64,000 bases of DNA. Source: Anaerolineales bacterium. Lineage in GTDB: Bacteria > Chloroflexota > Anaerolineae > JAAEKA01. The first letter of the stretch is position 1. Each line of letters starts with the position of its first letter. The position numbers were made by a program, and so were the translations under genes. The DNA is taken from assembly GCA_020634615.1 (NCBI GenBank), contig JACKBI010000009.1, positions 217,883 through 281,882 of the forward strand, read 5' to 3'. Shown one piece after another: positions 25,735 to 36,000 of this stretch. A model generated the notes under the pieces. The model made no database searches. It was not told the origin of the DNA and saw only the letters and a list, made by a program, of their open reading frames with translations.

Positions 25735-26318
25735 TGGCAGCCAAGAAGGAAGCCCTGGCAACGCTCCCATTCGCCAGCCAGGAGGATTGGCGTGCTTGGC
25801 TGGCTGCCAACCATGCCACTTCAGCAGGCGTCTGGCTGCAACTGGCGAAAGTGGACACGGGCGTGCCGTCTGTGACTTATGCGGAGGCGCTGGAGGTTGC
25901 GCTGTGCTATGGCTGGATCGATGGGCAGAAACGAGGGCTCGACGATGTGTGGTGGCTACAGAAGTTTACACCGCGCGGGCCGCGCAGTATCTGGTCAAAG
26001 ATCAATCGCGCCAAGGCCGAGCAACTGATCGCGAGCGGCGCCATGCAGCCGGCCGGGCTGGCAGCCGTGGAGCAGGCTATGAGCAACGGCCAGTGGGAGG
26101 CAGCCTACGACTCGCAGGCAGCAGCCGGTGTGCCGGATGATTTGCAGGCAGCGCTGGAGCAGAACCCGGACGCGCTGGCGTTTTTCGCGACGCTGAACAG
26201 CCGCAACCGCTTCGCCATTCTGCACCGCGTCCAGACTGCTAAGAAGCCTGAGACGCGCGCCAGGCGCATCGCTCAGTTTGTCGAAATGCTGGAAAACGGG
26301 GAGAAAATCTACCCATAA
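25734..26318 (+). CDS. YdeI/OmpD-associated family protein
   Basis: 194 residues with a GTG start overlapping the preceding stop by one base (TAGTG). The sequence matches the YdeI/OmdA family: WLAANHATSAGVWLQLAK, then VTYAEALEVALCYGWIDGQ and FTPRGPRSIWSKINRAKAEQLI, and a C-terminal helical part ENPDALAFFATLNSRNRF. Some relatives are linked to antimicrobial peptide or bacteriocin tolerance in enterobacteria, but function here is unknown. It is cytosolic. Overlap with the zinc-ribbon gene suggests shared translation and perhaps a shared role. Confidence 0.85.
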   Translation: MAAKKEALATLPFASQEDWRAWLAANHATSAGVWLQLAKVDTGVPSVTYAEALEVALCYGWIDGQKRGLDDVWWLQKFTPRGPRSIWSKINRAKAEQLIASGAMQPAGLAAVEQAMSNGQWEAAYDSQAAAGVPDDLQAALEQNPDALAFFATLNSRNRFAILHRVQTAKKPETRARRIAQFVEMLENGEKIYP

Positions 26319-26527
26319 GCAGTGGTTCTTTGATGGCGATTTCTGTCCCTGCTGAGGCAGGCCGATCCTCGCCATGAAGGTTCAAGGCGGGGAAGCCCTC
26401 TCGCTCAACGCATTGATCTTTCGCGGATACGAGGTGCTACTCAGTTACCTGCCTTGCGGCGCGCGCGCAGAACGGATTTTCGCGGGCTGAACGAACGCCA
26501 ATGGCAGGGCCAAGAATCAGCAGATAT

Positions 26528-26556
26528 TTGACAGTGCCATGAGCGACGTATACAAT
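26528..26556 (+). promoter_or_regulatory. Promoter of the corrinoid methyl-transfer operon
   Basis: TTGACA (26528-26533), 17-base spacer, TACAAT (26551-26556), close to consensus. It places the transcript start near 26563 and so rules out the ATG at 26539 as the start of the activase. The rest of 26319-26613 holds nothing recognisable. Confidence 0.75.
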
Positions 26557-26613
26557 CCCTTGGTTAAGCAGCCAGGTGATGTCGCACAGAAACAGTTTCA
26601 GGCGCGTCGCTGC

Positions 26614-28854
26614 ATGAACCCCGAGCCAGCCACCATGTCAACGACACCTTCCGCCACCGCGATTGAGCAGCGCAACAGTCACTTCCAGGCTGAGCGTCCG
26701 CTGCACCGCGTAGTATTTCAGCCGGCCGGTCGGCAGGGTGACGTGCCTGAAGGGACCAGCCTGCTGGACGCGGCGCGCACGCTTGGTGTACAGATCGAGT
26801 CGATCTGTGGCGGCAAGCAGACCTGTGGCAAGTGTCAGGTCAGCATCGAATCGGGCCATTTCAGCCGTCTGGGCATCGAGTCCTCCCCGGACCATGTGAC
26901 ACCGGAGTCTGAACGCGAGGCCCGCTATCGCCTTGAGAAGGGGTTGATGCCCGGCTGCCGGCAAAGCTGCGCCGCCCTGGTGCTGGGGGATGTCCTGGTT
27001 ACCGTGCCGGAGGAGAGCCGTACTCACAAACAGGTGGTACGCAAGGCAGCCAGCCAGCGGGTGTTCGAAATCGACCCGGCTATGCGGCTCTGCTATGTCG
27101 AATTGCCCACTGCGACCATGGAAGACGAACGGAGCGACTGGGCGCGGCTGGCCGACGAACTGGCAGCGCGCTTTGACCTGGACCGCGCTGCGCTGGCTAT
27201 CGACCCGATGATTCTGCCTGCGGTGCAGCCTGCGTTGCACGCCGGACGGACGCGCACCTCTGAAGGCGAGATTCTGCACGCGGTGACCGCGACTGTTTGG
27301 CACGACCGGCAGGTGGTCCGGCTGCAACCCGGTTACCATGAGGAACTGTACGGCGTCGCGGTGGACATCGGCACGACAACCATCGCCGCCCATCTGGCCG
27401 AGTTGCGCAGTGGCCGTATCCTGGCCACCGCCAGCCGCATGAACCCGCAGATCACCTACGGCGAGGACCTGATGTCGCGCGTCTCCTATGTCATGGAGCA
27501 CAAGGACGGGCTGGCTACGCTGCGCGGCGCGGTCATCGACGCGCTCAACGGGCTGGTGACCGACGCGACGGCCGAAGTCGCTCTGACGCCTGGCGATGTT
27601 GTGGAGATGGTCGTGGTGGGCAACACCATCATGCATCACATTTTTCTGGGTATCGACCCGGTGGAGCTGGGTGGTGCTCCTTTCGCCACGACCATCAAGG
27701 ACGCGCTGGATATCAAGGCCCGTGATCTGGGCCTGCGCGTGGCCCCCGGTGCGAACGTCCATGTGCCGCCGGTCGAAGCCGGCCACGTCGGCGCCGACAA
27801 CGTAGCCGCCATCATCGCCGAGGAGCCCCATCACCGCGATGACATCACCCTGTTGATCGACGTCGGCACCAACGGTGAGATCGTGCTGGGCAATCGCCAG
27901 CAGCTGCTGGCCGCCTCTTCCCCGACCGGGCCAGCCTTCGAGGGCGCGCAGGTACTGCACGGAATGCGCGCCGCGCCCGGCGCCATCGAGCGGGTACGCA
28001 TCGATCCGGCGACGCTGGACGTGCAGTTCAAGGTTATTGGGCGTGAGGACTGGGTGGCCTCAGAGGTCAGGGGTCAGAGGTCAGCGGACAGCAACGGTAC
28101 ATTGTCCGCCCGCGAGGCCAGGGAACTGCGTCAGCGGCAGCGGGCCGAGGAGCAGGCTGAGGTGAAAGCGGCCGGCATCTGTGGCTCCGGCATCATCGAA
28201 GCCATCGCTGAGCTGTTTCTGGCCGGACTGGTCGATGGCAGCGGCCGCTTTGTGGACTCAGCGCCGACGTCCCGACTGCGGTTCGAGGGCGCGAAGGGCT
28301 ACTTCGTGCTGGCCTGGCCGCACGAAACGTCCACCGGGCGCGAGATCGTCGTCCACAGCGACGACATCCGCGCGATCCAGCTTGCCAAGGCGGCCTTATA
28401 CGCCGGCGCGAAGTTGCTGATGCGCCACTACGAATTGAAGGCCGTGGACCGCATCGTGCTGGCCGGCGCATTCGGCTCTTACATTGATCCCCAGCACGCG
28501 ATGGTGCTGGGGCTGATCCCGGACTGTGATCTGGCGCAGGTAACAGCGGTAGGCAATGCGGCCGGCGACGGCGCGCTGATCCTGCTGCTCAACCAGGAGA
28601 AGCGGCGCGAGGCGGAGCAGGTGGCGCGCGCCGCGCAACACATCCAGACGGCCACCGACCCGCATTTTCAGGACGAATTCGTGGCGGCGATCCACATCCC
28701 ACACAAGACAGATGCATTTCCGCATCTTGAATCGATCCTGCGCGCCGCGGCAGCGCAGCGCGTCGTGCCGTCGCCGTCAGAAAACGGCAGCAGCGCCGCC
28801 CGTGCGCGCACCGAACGCCGCGAACGACGCGCACAAAAGAACCTTAGTTCGTAG
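26614..28854 (+). CDS. RACo-like corrinoid activation/regeneration protein (2Fe-2S ferredoxin + ASKHA ATPase)
   Basis: About 746 residues; start taken as the first ATG downstream of the promoter, with ATG 26635 as alternative. An N-terminal plant-type ferredoxin domain binds a 2Fe-2S cluster through CxxxxxCxxC (SICGGKQTCGKC) and a distal Cys (PGCRQSC). The middle and C-terminal parts form the DUF4445/ASKHA domain with nucleotide motifs VDIGTTTIAAHLAEL, LIDVGTNGEIVLG and VLAGAFGSYIDP. Such proteins use ATP to reduce inactive Co(II) corrinoid back to Co(I) in corrinoid methyltransferase systems. A short low-complexity insert lies near 28065-28160. The stop codon lies inside a palindromic repeat. 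Corrinoid protein and methyltransferase genes follow. Confidence 0.9.
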   Translation: MNPEPATMSTTPSATAIEQRNSHFQAERPLHRVVFQPAGRQGDVPEGTSLLDAARTLGVQIESICGGKQTCGKCQVSIESGHFSRLGIESSPDHVTPESEREARYRLEKGLMPGCRQSCAALVLGDVLVTVPEESRTHKQVVRKAASQRVFEIDPAMRLCYVELPTATMEDERSDWARLADELAARFDLDRAALAIDPMILPAVQPALHAGRTRTSEGEILHAVTATVWHDRQVVRLQPGYHEELYGVAVDIGTTTIAAHLAELRSGRILATASRMNPQITYGEDLMSRVSYVMEHKDGLATLRGAVIDALNGLVTDATAEVALTPGDVVEMVVVGNTIMHHIFLGIDPVELGGAPFATTIKDALDIKARDLGLRVAPGANVHVPPVEAGHVGADNVAAIIAEEPHHRDDITLLIDVGTNGEIVLGNRQQLLAASSPTGPAFEGAQVLHGMRAAPGAIERVRIDPATLDVQFKVIGREDWVASEVRGQRSADSNGTLSAREARELRQRQRAEEQAEVKAAGICGSGIIEAIAELFLAGLVDGSGRFVDSAPTSRLRFEGAKGYFVLAWPHETSTGREIVVHSDDIRAIQLAKAALYAGAKLLMRHYELKAVDRIVLAGAFGSYIDPQHAMVLGLIPDCDLAQVTAVGNAAGDGALILLLNQEKRREAEQVARAAQHIQTATDPHFQDEFVAAIHIPHKTDAFPHLESILRAAAAQRVVPSPSENGSSAARARTERRERRAQKNLSS

Positions 28855-28904
28855 TAGGCGCTTCAGCGCCGTTCTGCCCGCGATGGCGCTGAAGCGCCTA
28901 CTAC
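28851..28904. repeat. Palindromic repeat (GTAGTAGGCGCTTCAGCGCC family) that supplies the activase stop codon
   Basis: Perfect 20-bp arms (28851-28870 and 28885-28904) around a 14-base loop. The TAG stop of the activase gene is bases 2-4 of the repeat. Confidence 0.85.
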
Positions 28905-28926
28905 AAACCAACAGAGAGAGAAAAGT

Positions 28927-29619
28927 ATGACAGACAACGGCTTTGACGCTTTACCAGCTGAACTGCAAGACCTGTATCTTGGAATGCAGGACGACCTGTA
29001 CGACGGACTGAAGGATGAGGTCGTCGCGGCCACCAACGCGGCACTGAACGAGTGGCAGCAGACGCCGGGCGAGATCCTGGCGCGCGGCCTGGTGGCCGGC
29101 ATGGACGTCGTCGGCGAGGACTTCCGCGACGGCATCCTGTTCGTGCCAGAGGTGCTGATGGCCGCCAAGGCGATGAAAGGCGCGATGGAGATCCTGCGCC
29201 CGCTGCTGACCGATGCCAAGGATGTCCAGCGTCAGGGCACGGTCGTTATCGGCACCGTCAAGGGCGATATCCACGACATCGGCAAGAATCTGGTGGGCAT
29301 GATGCTGGAAGGCGCGGGCTTCGAGGTCGTTAACCTGGGCATCAACGTCGACGCGGACCAGTTCATCGCCGCCCTGCGCGAGCACAACGCCGAGATCCTG
29401 GGCATGTCCGCGCTGCTGACGACTACTATGCCTTACATGCGCGTGGTGATCAATCGCCTGATCGAGGAAGGCATGCGCGGCGACGTCAACGTCATCGTTG
29501 GCGGCGCGCCGCTGACTGAGGCCTTCGCCGAGGACATCGGCGCCGATCGCTACTGCGAAGACGCCGCTGTCGCCGTCGATACCGCCAAGGCGTTGATGCA
29601 GATCAGGCGGGGCGGGTGA
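28927..29619 (+). CDS. Cobalamin-binding corrinoid protein (MtbC/MttC-like)
   Basis: 230 residues. An N-terminal four-helix cap domain (about 1-95) precedes a B12-binding Rossmann domain (about 97-225) with the cobalt-ligand motif DIHDIG (DxHxxG), the later SALLTTTMPYM and the GGAPLTEAFAEDIGAD segment. It carries the methyl group on Co(III)-cobalamin between two methyltransferases and corresponds to the middle two domains of MetH. It lies between the RACo-like activase and a homocysteine methyltransferase, so the three probably form one pathway. A weak GAGAGAG Shine-Dalgarno sequence precedes the ATG. Confidence 0.93.
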   Translation: MTDNGFDALPAELQDLYLGMQDDLYDGLKDEVVAATNAALNEWQQTPGEILARGLVAGMDVVGEDFRDGILFVPEVLMAAKAMKGAMEILRPLLTDAKDVQRQGTVVIGTVKGDIHDIGKNLVGMMLEGAGFEVVNLGINVDADQFIAALREHNAEILGMSALLTTTMPYMRVVINRLIEEGMRGDVNVIVGGAPLTEAFAEDIGADRYCEDAAVAVDTAKALMQIRRGG

Positions 29620-29734
29620 GGGGATGACAAGGTGACAGGGTGACAAGGTGACCAATTGTTGGTAGCACGTTGCAGGCTGCAAGCAGTCCCCAGGCCCCAC
29701 ACCCGACCCCCCACGCCCCAGAAGAGGAGAAACC

Positions 29735-30709
29735 ATGACTGACCGTCTACTCGAAATGCTGCAAAGCAAGCCGCTGGTGATGGGCGACGGCGCAATGGGT
29801 ACCATGCTGCAGCAGGCCGGCCTGACCGACGGCGGCGCGCCGGAACTGTGGAACGTCAAGCGGCCCGACGTGGTGCGCGCCATCTACCAGGGTTACGCCG
29901 ACGCGGGCAGCGATTACATCACCACTAACAGTTTCGGCGGCACCAGCTACCGGCTCAAGCTGCACAAGCTGCAGGATCAGGTCTTTGAACTGAACCGGGC
30001 GGCCGCGGCGCTGGCGCGTGAGGTGGCCGGCGCGGACCGGCTGGTGGCCGGGTCGGTCGGACCGACGGGCGAATTGATGGAACCGCTGGGAACGCTGACC
30101 ATCGCTGAAGCGCGTGCCGGCTTCGCCGATCAGGTCGCGGGGCTGGCTGCCGGCGGCGCGGATTTCATCCTGATCGAGACCATGAGCTCGCTGGACGAAG
30201 TGCAGGCGGCAGTCGAAGGCGCGCGGCAGGCATGCGATCTGCCGGTGGTGGTGACTATGACCTTCGACACCAACTTTCGCACCATGATGGGCGTGACGCC
30301 TGCGCAAGCGGTGCAGACTTTGAGCGAATGGGGCATTGCTGTCATCGGCGCCAACTGCGGCAACGGCCCAGCCGAGATCGAGCGTATCATGTGGGAGATG
30401 GCGCAGGCACGGCCCGAAGGCGTGGTGTTGATGGCGCAATCCAATGCAGGGCTACCCCGCTGGCTGGACGGCGAGATATCCTACGACGGCACGCCCGAGG
30501 TCATGGCCGAATACGCGCAGCGGATGCGCGCGCTGGGCGTGCAGGTCATCGGCGCATGCTGCGGCAGCACGCCGGACCACCTGAGCGCGATGCGAGCCGC
30601 GCTGGATGGCCCGCCCATGACCGGTTACGAGCCGCACTTCGAACAAAAGCAGACGGAAACTACTGCTGAACGACGCTCGGCGCGCCGCGCACTGCGTGAG
30701 CAAGCCTGA
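29735..30709 (+). CDS. Homocysteine S-methyltransferase-family protein (MetH N-terminal domain type)
   Basis: 324 residues from ATG 29735, with GAGGAG at 29724-29729. TIM-barrel family PF02574: N-terminal VMGDGAMGTMLQQAG, DYITTNSFGG, and the zinc-binding cysteines in GANCGNGP and GACCGSTPDH. This equals the homocysteine-binding domain of cobalamin-dependent methionine synthase or a betaine/selenocysteine-type methyltransferase. The stand-alone form next to a corrinoid protein suggests methyl transfer from cobalamin to homocysteine or a related thiol. The folate-binding and SAM-reactivation domains of MetH are not encoded here. The upstream gap contains GGTGACA-type short tandem repeats (29626-29652). 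Confidence 0.9.
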   Translation: MTDRLLEMLQSKPLVMGDGAMGTMLQQAGLTDGGAPELWNVKRPDVVRAIYQGYADAGSDYITTNSFGGTSYRLKLHKLQDQVFELNRAAAALAREVAGADRLVAGSVGPTGELMEPLGTLTIAEARAGFADQVAGLAAGGADFILIETMSSLDEVQAAVEGARQACDLPVVVTMTFDTNFRTMMGVTPAQAVQTLSEWGIAVIGANCGNGPAEIERIMWEMAQARPEGVVLMAQSNAGLPRWLDGEISYDGTPEVMAEYAQRMRALGVQVIGACCGSTPDHLSAMRAALDGPPMTGYEPHFEQKQTETTAERRSARRALREQA

Positions 30710-30752
30710 TGAGGCCAGGAGCCTGAAATTCTTGACGAGTCAACAGTCGGCA

Positions 30753-31058
30753 ATGCAACCACGCGATAGAAGTATTATTTGGCGAATGCTGCTGCTGGTG
30801 GTGTGTCTGCTGGCCGGCCTGGTGCTGGTCAACGCAGCCCTTTCGCTGTTCGATGTCTGGAAGCTGGATACGGGTGCCCCGGTTCCCACCCCGTGGAGCG
30901 GCCTTTTCGACGCCGGTCGCGCCTCGCAGCGCTCTGACACGCTGGCCCTGTTGGGCACGGCACTGCTGGGCGGCGCAGGCCTGGCGTGCCTGATATTCTT
31001 CCTGGAGCGATCGATCAAAGGTGTGATCGGCTGGTCTCAGGACAGATTGCGCAAGTAG
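30753..31058 (+). CDS. Small two-TM membrane protein, unknown function
   Basis: 101 residues from ATG 30753; TTG 30732 (10 bases after AGGAG) and GTG 30696 are possible longer starts. Two hydrophobic segments (about 8-30 and 63-85) are separated by a ~35-residue loop (WKLDTGAPVPTPWSGLFDAGR). I recognise no family. It lies between the methyltransferase and fdhD in the same direction and is probably co-transcribed. Confidence 0.6.
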   Translation: MQPRDRSIIWRMLLLVVCLLAGLVLVNAALSLFDVWKLDTGAPVPTPWSGLFDAGRASQRSDTLALLGTALLGGAGLACLIFFLERSIKGVIGWSQDRLRK

Positions 31059-31064
31059 GTCGCC

Positions 31065-31856
31065 ATGCCGGGCAGCAACGGAGCTTTCGACTGGCGCTAC
31101 ACACGCTGGCAGCGCGGTATACCCGCTCCCGTCGATGGCGTGATAATCCACGAGGAGCAGGTGCGCATTCACGTCAACGGCATCGAACTGGTGTCGTTCA
31201 TGTGCACGCCCAAGGATTTGGATCTGCTGGCGCTGGGCTTCTTGCGCTCCGAGGGCATCATTGAGGACATCGCCGACGTGCGCCTGCTACACACCTGCCC
31301 TAGCGAGACCTGTATCGAGGTGTGGCTGCGCGATGCCGAGCCTGTGCTGCCCCAGCGGGCTATTGTCACATCGGGCTGCGGTGGTGGCGTGACTTTTGAC
31401 GACCTCAGCCAGCGCGTGCCGCCCGTCGAATCGCTGGTGACGCTGACTGCCCAGCAAGTGAACGACAGCATGCGCCAGTTGGTGGATGCCGCCACGCTCT
31501 ACAGGTTGACGCGCGGCGTACACACGTCCGCACTGAGCGATGGCACGCAGATCATTGCACAGGCCGAGGATGTAGGCCGGCACAATACCATCGACAAGCT
31601 GTGGGGCTACTGCCTGCAGCACGACATCGCTACAGCTGACCGGATCTTGCTGGCCACGGGCCGCATCAGCTCGGAGATGCTCAACAAGGCCGCCAAAATG
31701 CGTGTGCCAATTGTTGCCAGCCGGACGTCGCCCACCAGTCTCAGCGTGCAACTGGCGCGTGAGTGGAATATCACGCTGATCGGTTACGTGCGCGGCGACA
31801 GTTTCAACGTCTATGCCGCAGGCGACCGTGTCCTGCCAACCAGTTCTCTGGAATAA
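31065..31856 (+). CDS. fdhD: Formate dehydrogenase accessory sulfurtransferase FdhD
   Basis: 263 residues, normal for FdhD. It transfers sulfur from IscS to the Mo/W cofactor of formate dehydrogenase. Landmarks: FMCTPKDLDLLALGFLRSEG, the loop cysteine in TSGCGGGVTF, and the conserved RGVHTSALSDG followed by AEDVGRHNTIDKLWG and LATGRISSEMLNKA. Only one cysteine is present in the mobile loop, where E. coli has a CxxC pair; single-Cys versions occur. No formate dehydrogenase gene lies in the window. Its presence near a corrinoid methyl-transfer set suggests one-carbon metabolism. Confidence 0.93.
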   Translation: MPGSNGAFDWRYTRWQRGIPAPVDGVIIHEEQVRIHVNGIELVSFMCTPKDLDLLALGFLRSEGIIEDIADVRLLHTCPSETCIEVWLRDAEPVLPQRAIVTSGCGGGVTFDDLSQRVPPVESLVTLTAQQVNDSMRQLVDAATLYRLTRGVHTSALSDGTQIIAQAEDVGRHNTIDKLWGYCLQHDIATADRILLATGRISSEMLNKAAKMRVPIVASRTSPTSLSVQLAREWNITLIGYVRGDSFNVYAAGDRVLPTSSLE

Positions 31857-31858
31857 CC

Positions 31859-32833
31859 ATGACCGACTTCCCGAATCGACATCAGTTGTTCGAAGAACTG
31901 ATCAACGCCCGCCAGGAGTTGAATCGTTCTTTGTTGTATCTGACCAGCGAAGAAACGCGCCAGCCTGGCATCCACGCACAGTGGTGTGTGCGCGATGTGA
32001 TGAGCCATGTGACGGGCCGCGAGGCGGCTTTTTTCGCCGCCGTGCGCAATCTCGCTAACGACGGCGACCCCTGCTTCCCCGATCCGCTGGACGAGCGTCA
32101 GTTCAATCTGGCAGCCATCGAGCGCCGCAATGATTTCTCCATGGCTGAGGTGATGGACGAACTGGACAGCCTGCGCCAGCAGATCATGAAATATCTGCGC
32201 AAGCTGCCCAACCAGGCTCTGTTTGGCGCCTACGAAGTGCGCGCCAGCGGGGAATGGCAGAGCATTGCCGATGTGCTGAACGCCACCATTGCCCACGACC
32301 GAGTGCACGCGGATGGCATCTGGCAGTGGCGCGCCGCGGCCGGTTTGCTGCATTGGGACCAGTTTCGCCACCAGATCGCGCGCGAGCGGCATGAGTTTCT
32401 CAACGCGATCGGCGGTATGCACGAAAGCGAGATGATCTCGATCGAAACCTGCGGCTATTGGACCGTACGCGATTTGATGGCGCATGTGCTGAGCTGGGAC
32501 GAAGAGATCTATCGCACGGTCAAGCACTGGACGGGCGACCGGTCCTGGCAGGACGGCGCGCTCTACGACGACGAATGGAACGAGCGCGAAGTGACTCAGC
32601 GAGCCAAGCTCGACGTTATTGATCTGGCCGACGGGTTGGCAACCTGGCACCGCCGTATTTTGCAGTTCTGCGATTTGCAGGCGCCGGCCGCTTTGGTGGC
32701 AGCTGCCCGTGCTCCCTGGGGCGAGCCGATGTCGATGCTCAGTTTGCTCTACGAAATGGCGGCGCACGACGCGGTCCACCGCGCCGATATCGAAGCCATG
32801 CGCGGTGCAAAGCCACGCGGCCGGTCACGCTGA
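31859..32833 (+). CDS. DinB/ClbS-like protein with two four-helix-bundle domains
   Basis: 324 residues from ATG 31859, two bases after the fdhD stop; the longer frame from 31763 lies inside fdhD. The chain has two DinB_2-like bundles (about 1-155 and 165-320). Each carries the metal-site pattern around W-x-VRD-(V/L)-M-x-H-V (QWCVRDVMSHV and YWTVRDLMAHV) and a C-terminal HD-type His (AHDRVHADG and AHDAVHRAD). Family members include thiol transferases and the ClbS/DfsB self-resistance cyclopropane hydrolases. Internal duplication is the notable point. Function here unknown. Confidence 0.82.
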   Translation: MTDFPNRHQLFEELINARQELNRSLLYLTSEETRQPGIHAQWCVRDVMSHVTGREAAFFAAVRNLANDGDPCFPDPLDERQFNLAAIERRNDFSMAEVMDELDSLRQQIMKYLRKLPNQALFGAYEVRASGEWQSIADVLNATIAHDRVHADGIWQWRAAAGLLHWDQFRHQIARERHEFLNAIGGMHESEMISIETCGYWTVRDLMAHVLSWDEEIYRTVKHWTGDRSWQDGALYDDEWNEREVTQRAKLDVIDLADGLATWHRRILQFCDLQAPAALVAAARAPWGEPMSMLSLLYEMAAHDAVHRADIEAMRGAKPRGRSR

Positions 32834-32858
32834 CAGGCTTTTTTGCTCGCAAGCAGCA

Positions 32859-32895
32859 ACGCCGGAAGCACAGTGCTCCCGGCGTTTATGTTTCT
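32859..32895 (+). terminator. Intrinsic terminator after the DinB-like gene
   Basis: Stem ACGCCGG/CCGGCGT (32859-32885) with an inner AGCAC/GTGCT hairpin, followed by TTTATGTTTCTT. Confidence 0.75.
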
Positions 32896-32985
32896 TGCTG
32901 GTTCAGAGTTTCGCCATCGGGACCTGCCGGATGATCTTTGACGAACAGCCAAGAGTAGTTGTCGTGCACACGCCAGGATTCGAAT

Positions 32986-33014
32986 TTGCAGGTGTTTCTT
33001 TGTTGTGCTATTAT
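32986..33014 (+). promoter_or_regulatory. Promoter of the large SARP-type regulator
   Basis: TTGCAG (32986-32991), 17-base spacer, TATTAT (33009-33014). Predicted start near 33021, leader ~45 nt. Confidence 0.5.
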
Positions 33015-33065
33015 TGCCGTAACGTCGTCCGCTATTAGTGGTTTAGTTGTTTTGGGGTACGATCC

Positions 33066-36000
33066 GTGGCCAGACTGGATGTTCGCCTGCTGGGCGAGCC
33101 GTCCATCCAGTGGGATGGGCACCCTTGGGAGATAGCGCGCCGCCAGGCGCGAGCGTTGCTATTCAGGCTGGCGGCTGACACTTCCCCCGTTCCACGAAGC
33201 CAACTGACCTTCCTCTTCTGGCCCGATGCGCCCGACACCACCTCCCGTCGCAACCTCACCCAACGTCTCAGCCTACTGCGCCGCGACCTGCCCGACCCAT
33301 CGCTGCTCCAGACCACTGCCACCCACGTTCACCTGGATCGGGAGCAGGTCTGCGTCGATGTTGTGCGCTTCCGTCAACTCTTGAGCGAGACCGGCGCGAG
33401 GCAGGTCGCGAGCCTTGTCGAAGCTGTCGATCTCTACAGCGATTCCTTCCTGGTCGGCTTTTCCCTCCCCAACGCGCCTGAATTCGACCAGTGGGTGCAC
33501 GCCCAGCGCAGCGACCTGCAAGGACTGCTGCTGGACGCGCTGGCCGACCTCGTCAATCACCACGCTGAAACCGGCAACATCCCAGCCGCGGTCGCCGCCG
33601 CCCGGCACGCGCTGAGCATCGACCCGCTGGACGAGGCCATGCACCGCCGGCTGATCCGCCTCTACACCGCCGCCGGCGACCGCGCGGCAGCCCTGCAACA
33701 GTTCGAGACCTGCGCTGCCATCCTGGAGCGCGAGCTGGGGGTCGATCCTTTGCCCGAGACGGTGGCTGCCTACCAGGCCGCGCTGGCAGGCAGCGTCGAC
33801 GCGCCGGAGCCGCCTGCCCAGCGGCTAGCCTGGAAGACCCAGCCCAGCCTGCACGTCCCCTTCACAGGCCGCGAGGACGCGCTGGCCGACTTGGCGCGCG
33901 CCTATCGCCGCGCCCAATCGGGCCAGGGCGGCGTCGTCCTGGTATCCGGCGAGGCCGGCATGGGCAAGACGCGCCTGGTGCAGGAGTTCGCCGGCAGGCT
34001 GCCTGACAACGGTCTGGTGCTGGTGGGCAGCAGCCAGCGCGAGTCGCTGGCCGCGCCCTACGGATCGCTGGTGGAGGCGTTGCGCAGCGGGCTGGAGGAG
34101 GCGGCGCAGACCCTTTCCGGCCAGGGACGGCGCGCCCGGCTGGCCGACCTGCTGCCGGGTGGCATCGCGCCCATCTGGCTCAGCGAGGCATCGCGCCTCC
34201 TGCCCGAGCTGCGCGCCCTGGCGCCCAATCTGCCCCAACCCATCGAGATCAGCGACCCCGACGCGGCCCGCGCCCGCCTCTTCGAGGCGCTGCACAGGCT
34301 GCTAACTGCGCTGCCCGCGCCGCGCCAGACCACCCTCCTCGTCCTGGACGACCTGCACTGGGCCGACGAGGCCACGGTAGGCTGGCTGTCCTACCTGGCG
34401 AGCAAGCTGCGCCGCAGCCGGCTGCTGGTGGTGGCAGCCTTGCGACCGGGCGATGTCGCCGGTCTGGACGACCTGCGCGCCACCCTGAGCCGGCGCCAGG
34501 CGCTGCACGAGATGGCGCTGGCCGGCTGGGACCGGGCCACTGTGCAGCAGGTACTCGAACGCCTGCCCCGACTGACCGGCGAGGACGCTGCTGGTATGGC
34601 TGTACGCCTCCACAACACGACCGGCGGCAATCCCTTCTTTGTGCTTTCCATCCTGCAGGAGATGGTCGAGGGCGGGTCAGAGAAGGGCGACGACAAGCTG
34701 CCGGTGCCGGGCCAGGTTCGGGAGGTACTGGAACGGCGCGTGCAAGGCCTGCAGCCGGCGGCGCGCCAGGTGCTGGAGGCAGGCGCGGTGCTGGGCGCTC
34801 GCCACGACTTCGCCCTGTTGCAGGCCATCTCCGGCCGCGACGGCCTGGAGACCGCCGACGGGCTGGACGAGTTGGTTGCCCGCCAGATGCTGGACCCGCT
34901 GCCGGCCGGCTTCCAGTTCCACCACGACCTGATCCGTGCGACCGCCTACGACCGCATGAGCAGTTGGCGCAGACGATTGCTCCACAGCCGTGCCGCCGAC
35001 GCCCTGGAAGAACGGCTGGCGGCCGTCAAGGCTGGTACGAAGCCCGGCGTGGACGAGATCGAGTTTCAGGAGATCGATCTGGTGCGCCTGCTGGCGGAGC
35101 AACACATTGAGGCCGCGCAAGAGGAGCGTGCAGTTTCATATCTGTTCCAGGCCGGGCAGTACGCTGACAGTGCTTATGCCAACGAAGAAGCAGTGAATTA
35201 CTTCAACCGAGCATTGGCATTCGTCTCAGATGATGACCGCGAAACACAATGGGAGCTACTAAGTGCCTTGGAGATAGTCAACCAGCGACTGGGAGACTGG
35301 GAGATTGCGAGATCAAATGCCGACCAGATGCTGCCTCTAGCTGAAGCTTTGCAAGACTCAGGAAAGATTTCCATCGTACTTCAGCGACTGGCTTTCTGGT
35401 ATGAACTAACAGGCAGCTACGAAGAGGCTGAAAGGGCCATACAAGGCTCTATCGTAAACGCTCAAGATGCGAACGACGTATTGCTTGAAGCGCGGGCGCG
35501 CGGCTTGTGGGGGAAAATCCTATGGCGTCAGGATCGTATCGATGCCGGCGTGGAGCAACGGCAACAACAACTTGCATTGGCTCATCAGCTGAGCGACAGG
35601 CACTTCGAGGCTCTGGCTCTATTTCAACTCGGCTCTGTGATTGGTGCCACCGGAGATGGTGTCCAAGCTGAACAACTCACCAAACAGGCGTTGGCACTGA
35701 CGGAGGAGATCGGCGATCGATTCCAAACCATTAGTATGTATGAGCAATTGGTCGTGTGGGCTTTTTCCCGCGGCGATTATGACGTCACAGAAAGACTCCT
35801 GGAAAAGACAGAATCCTTGACACTGGAGTTTGGTGTGGGTACCAACAAGTGGTTTGTGCAGGATTTTCGCGCCGGCGTGGCGGAAGTGAAGGGTGACCTT
35901 GTACGAGCCGAGAAGCTGTATCGTTTGGCTTTGAGCGAGTTGCGGAAACTTGGTATACAGGCAATGATTGGAATAACACTCGCTGACATTGGTTACTTGC

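Noticed and set aside
26374..26490. 38-codon open frame before the corrinoid operon
   Set aside because: No Shine-Dalgarno sequence, no family resemblance, and it ends before the promoter of the next gene.
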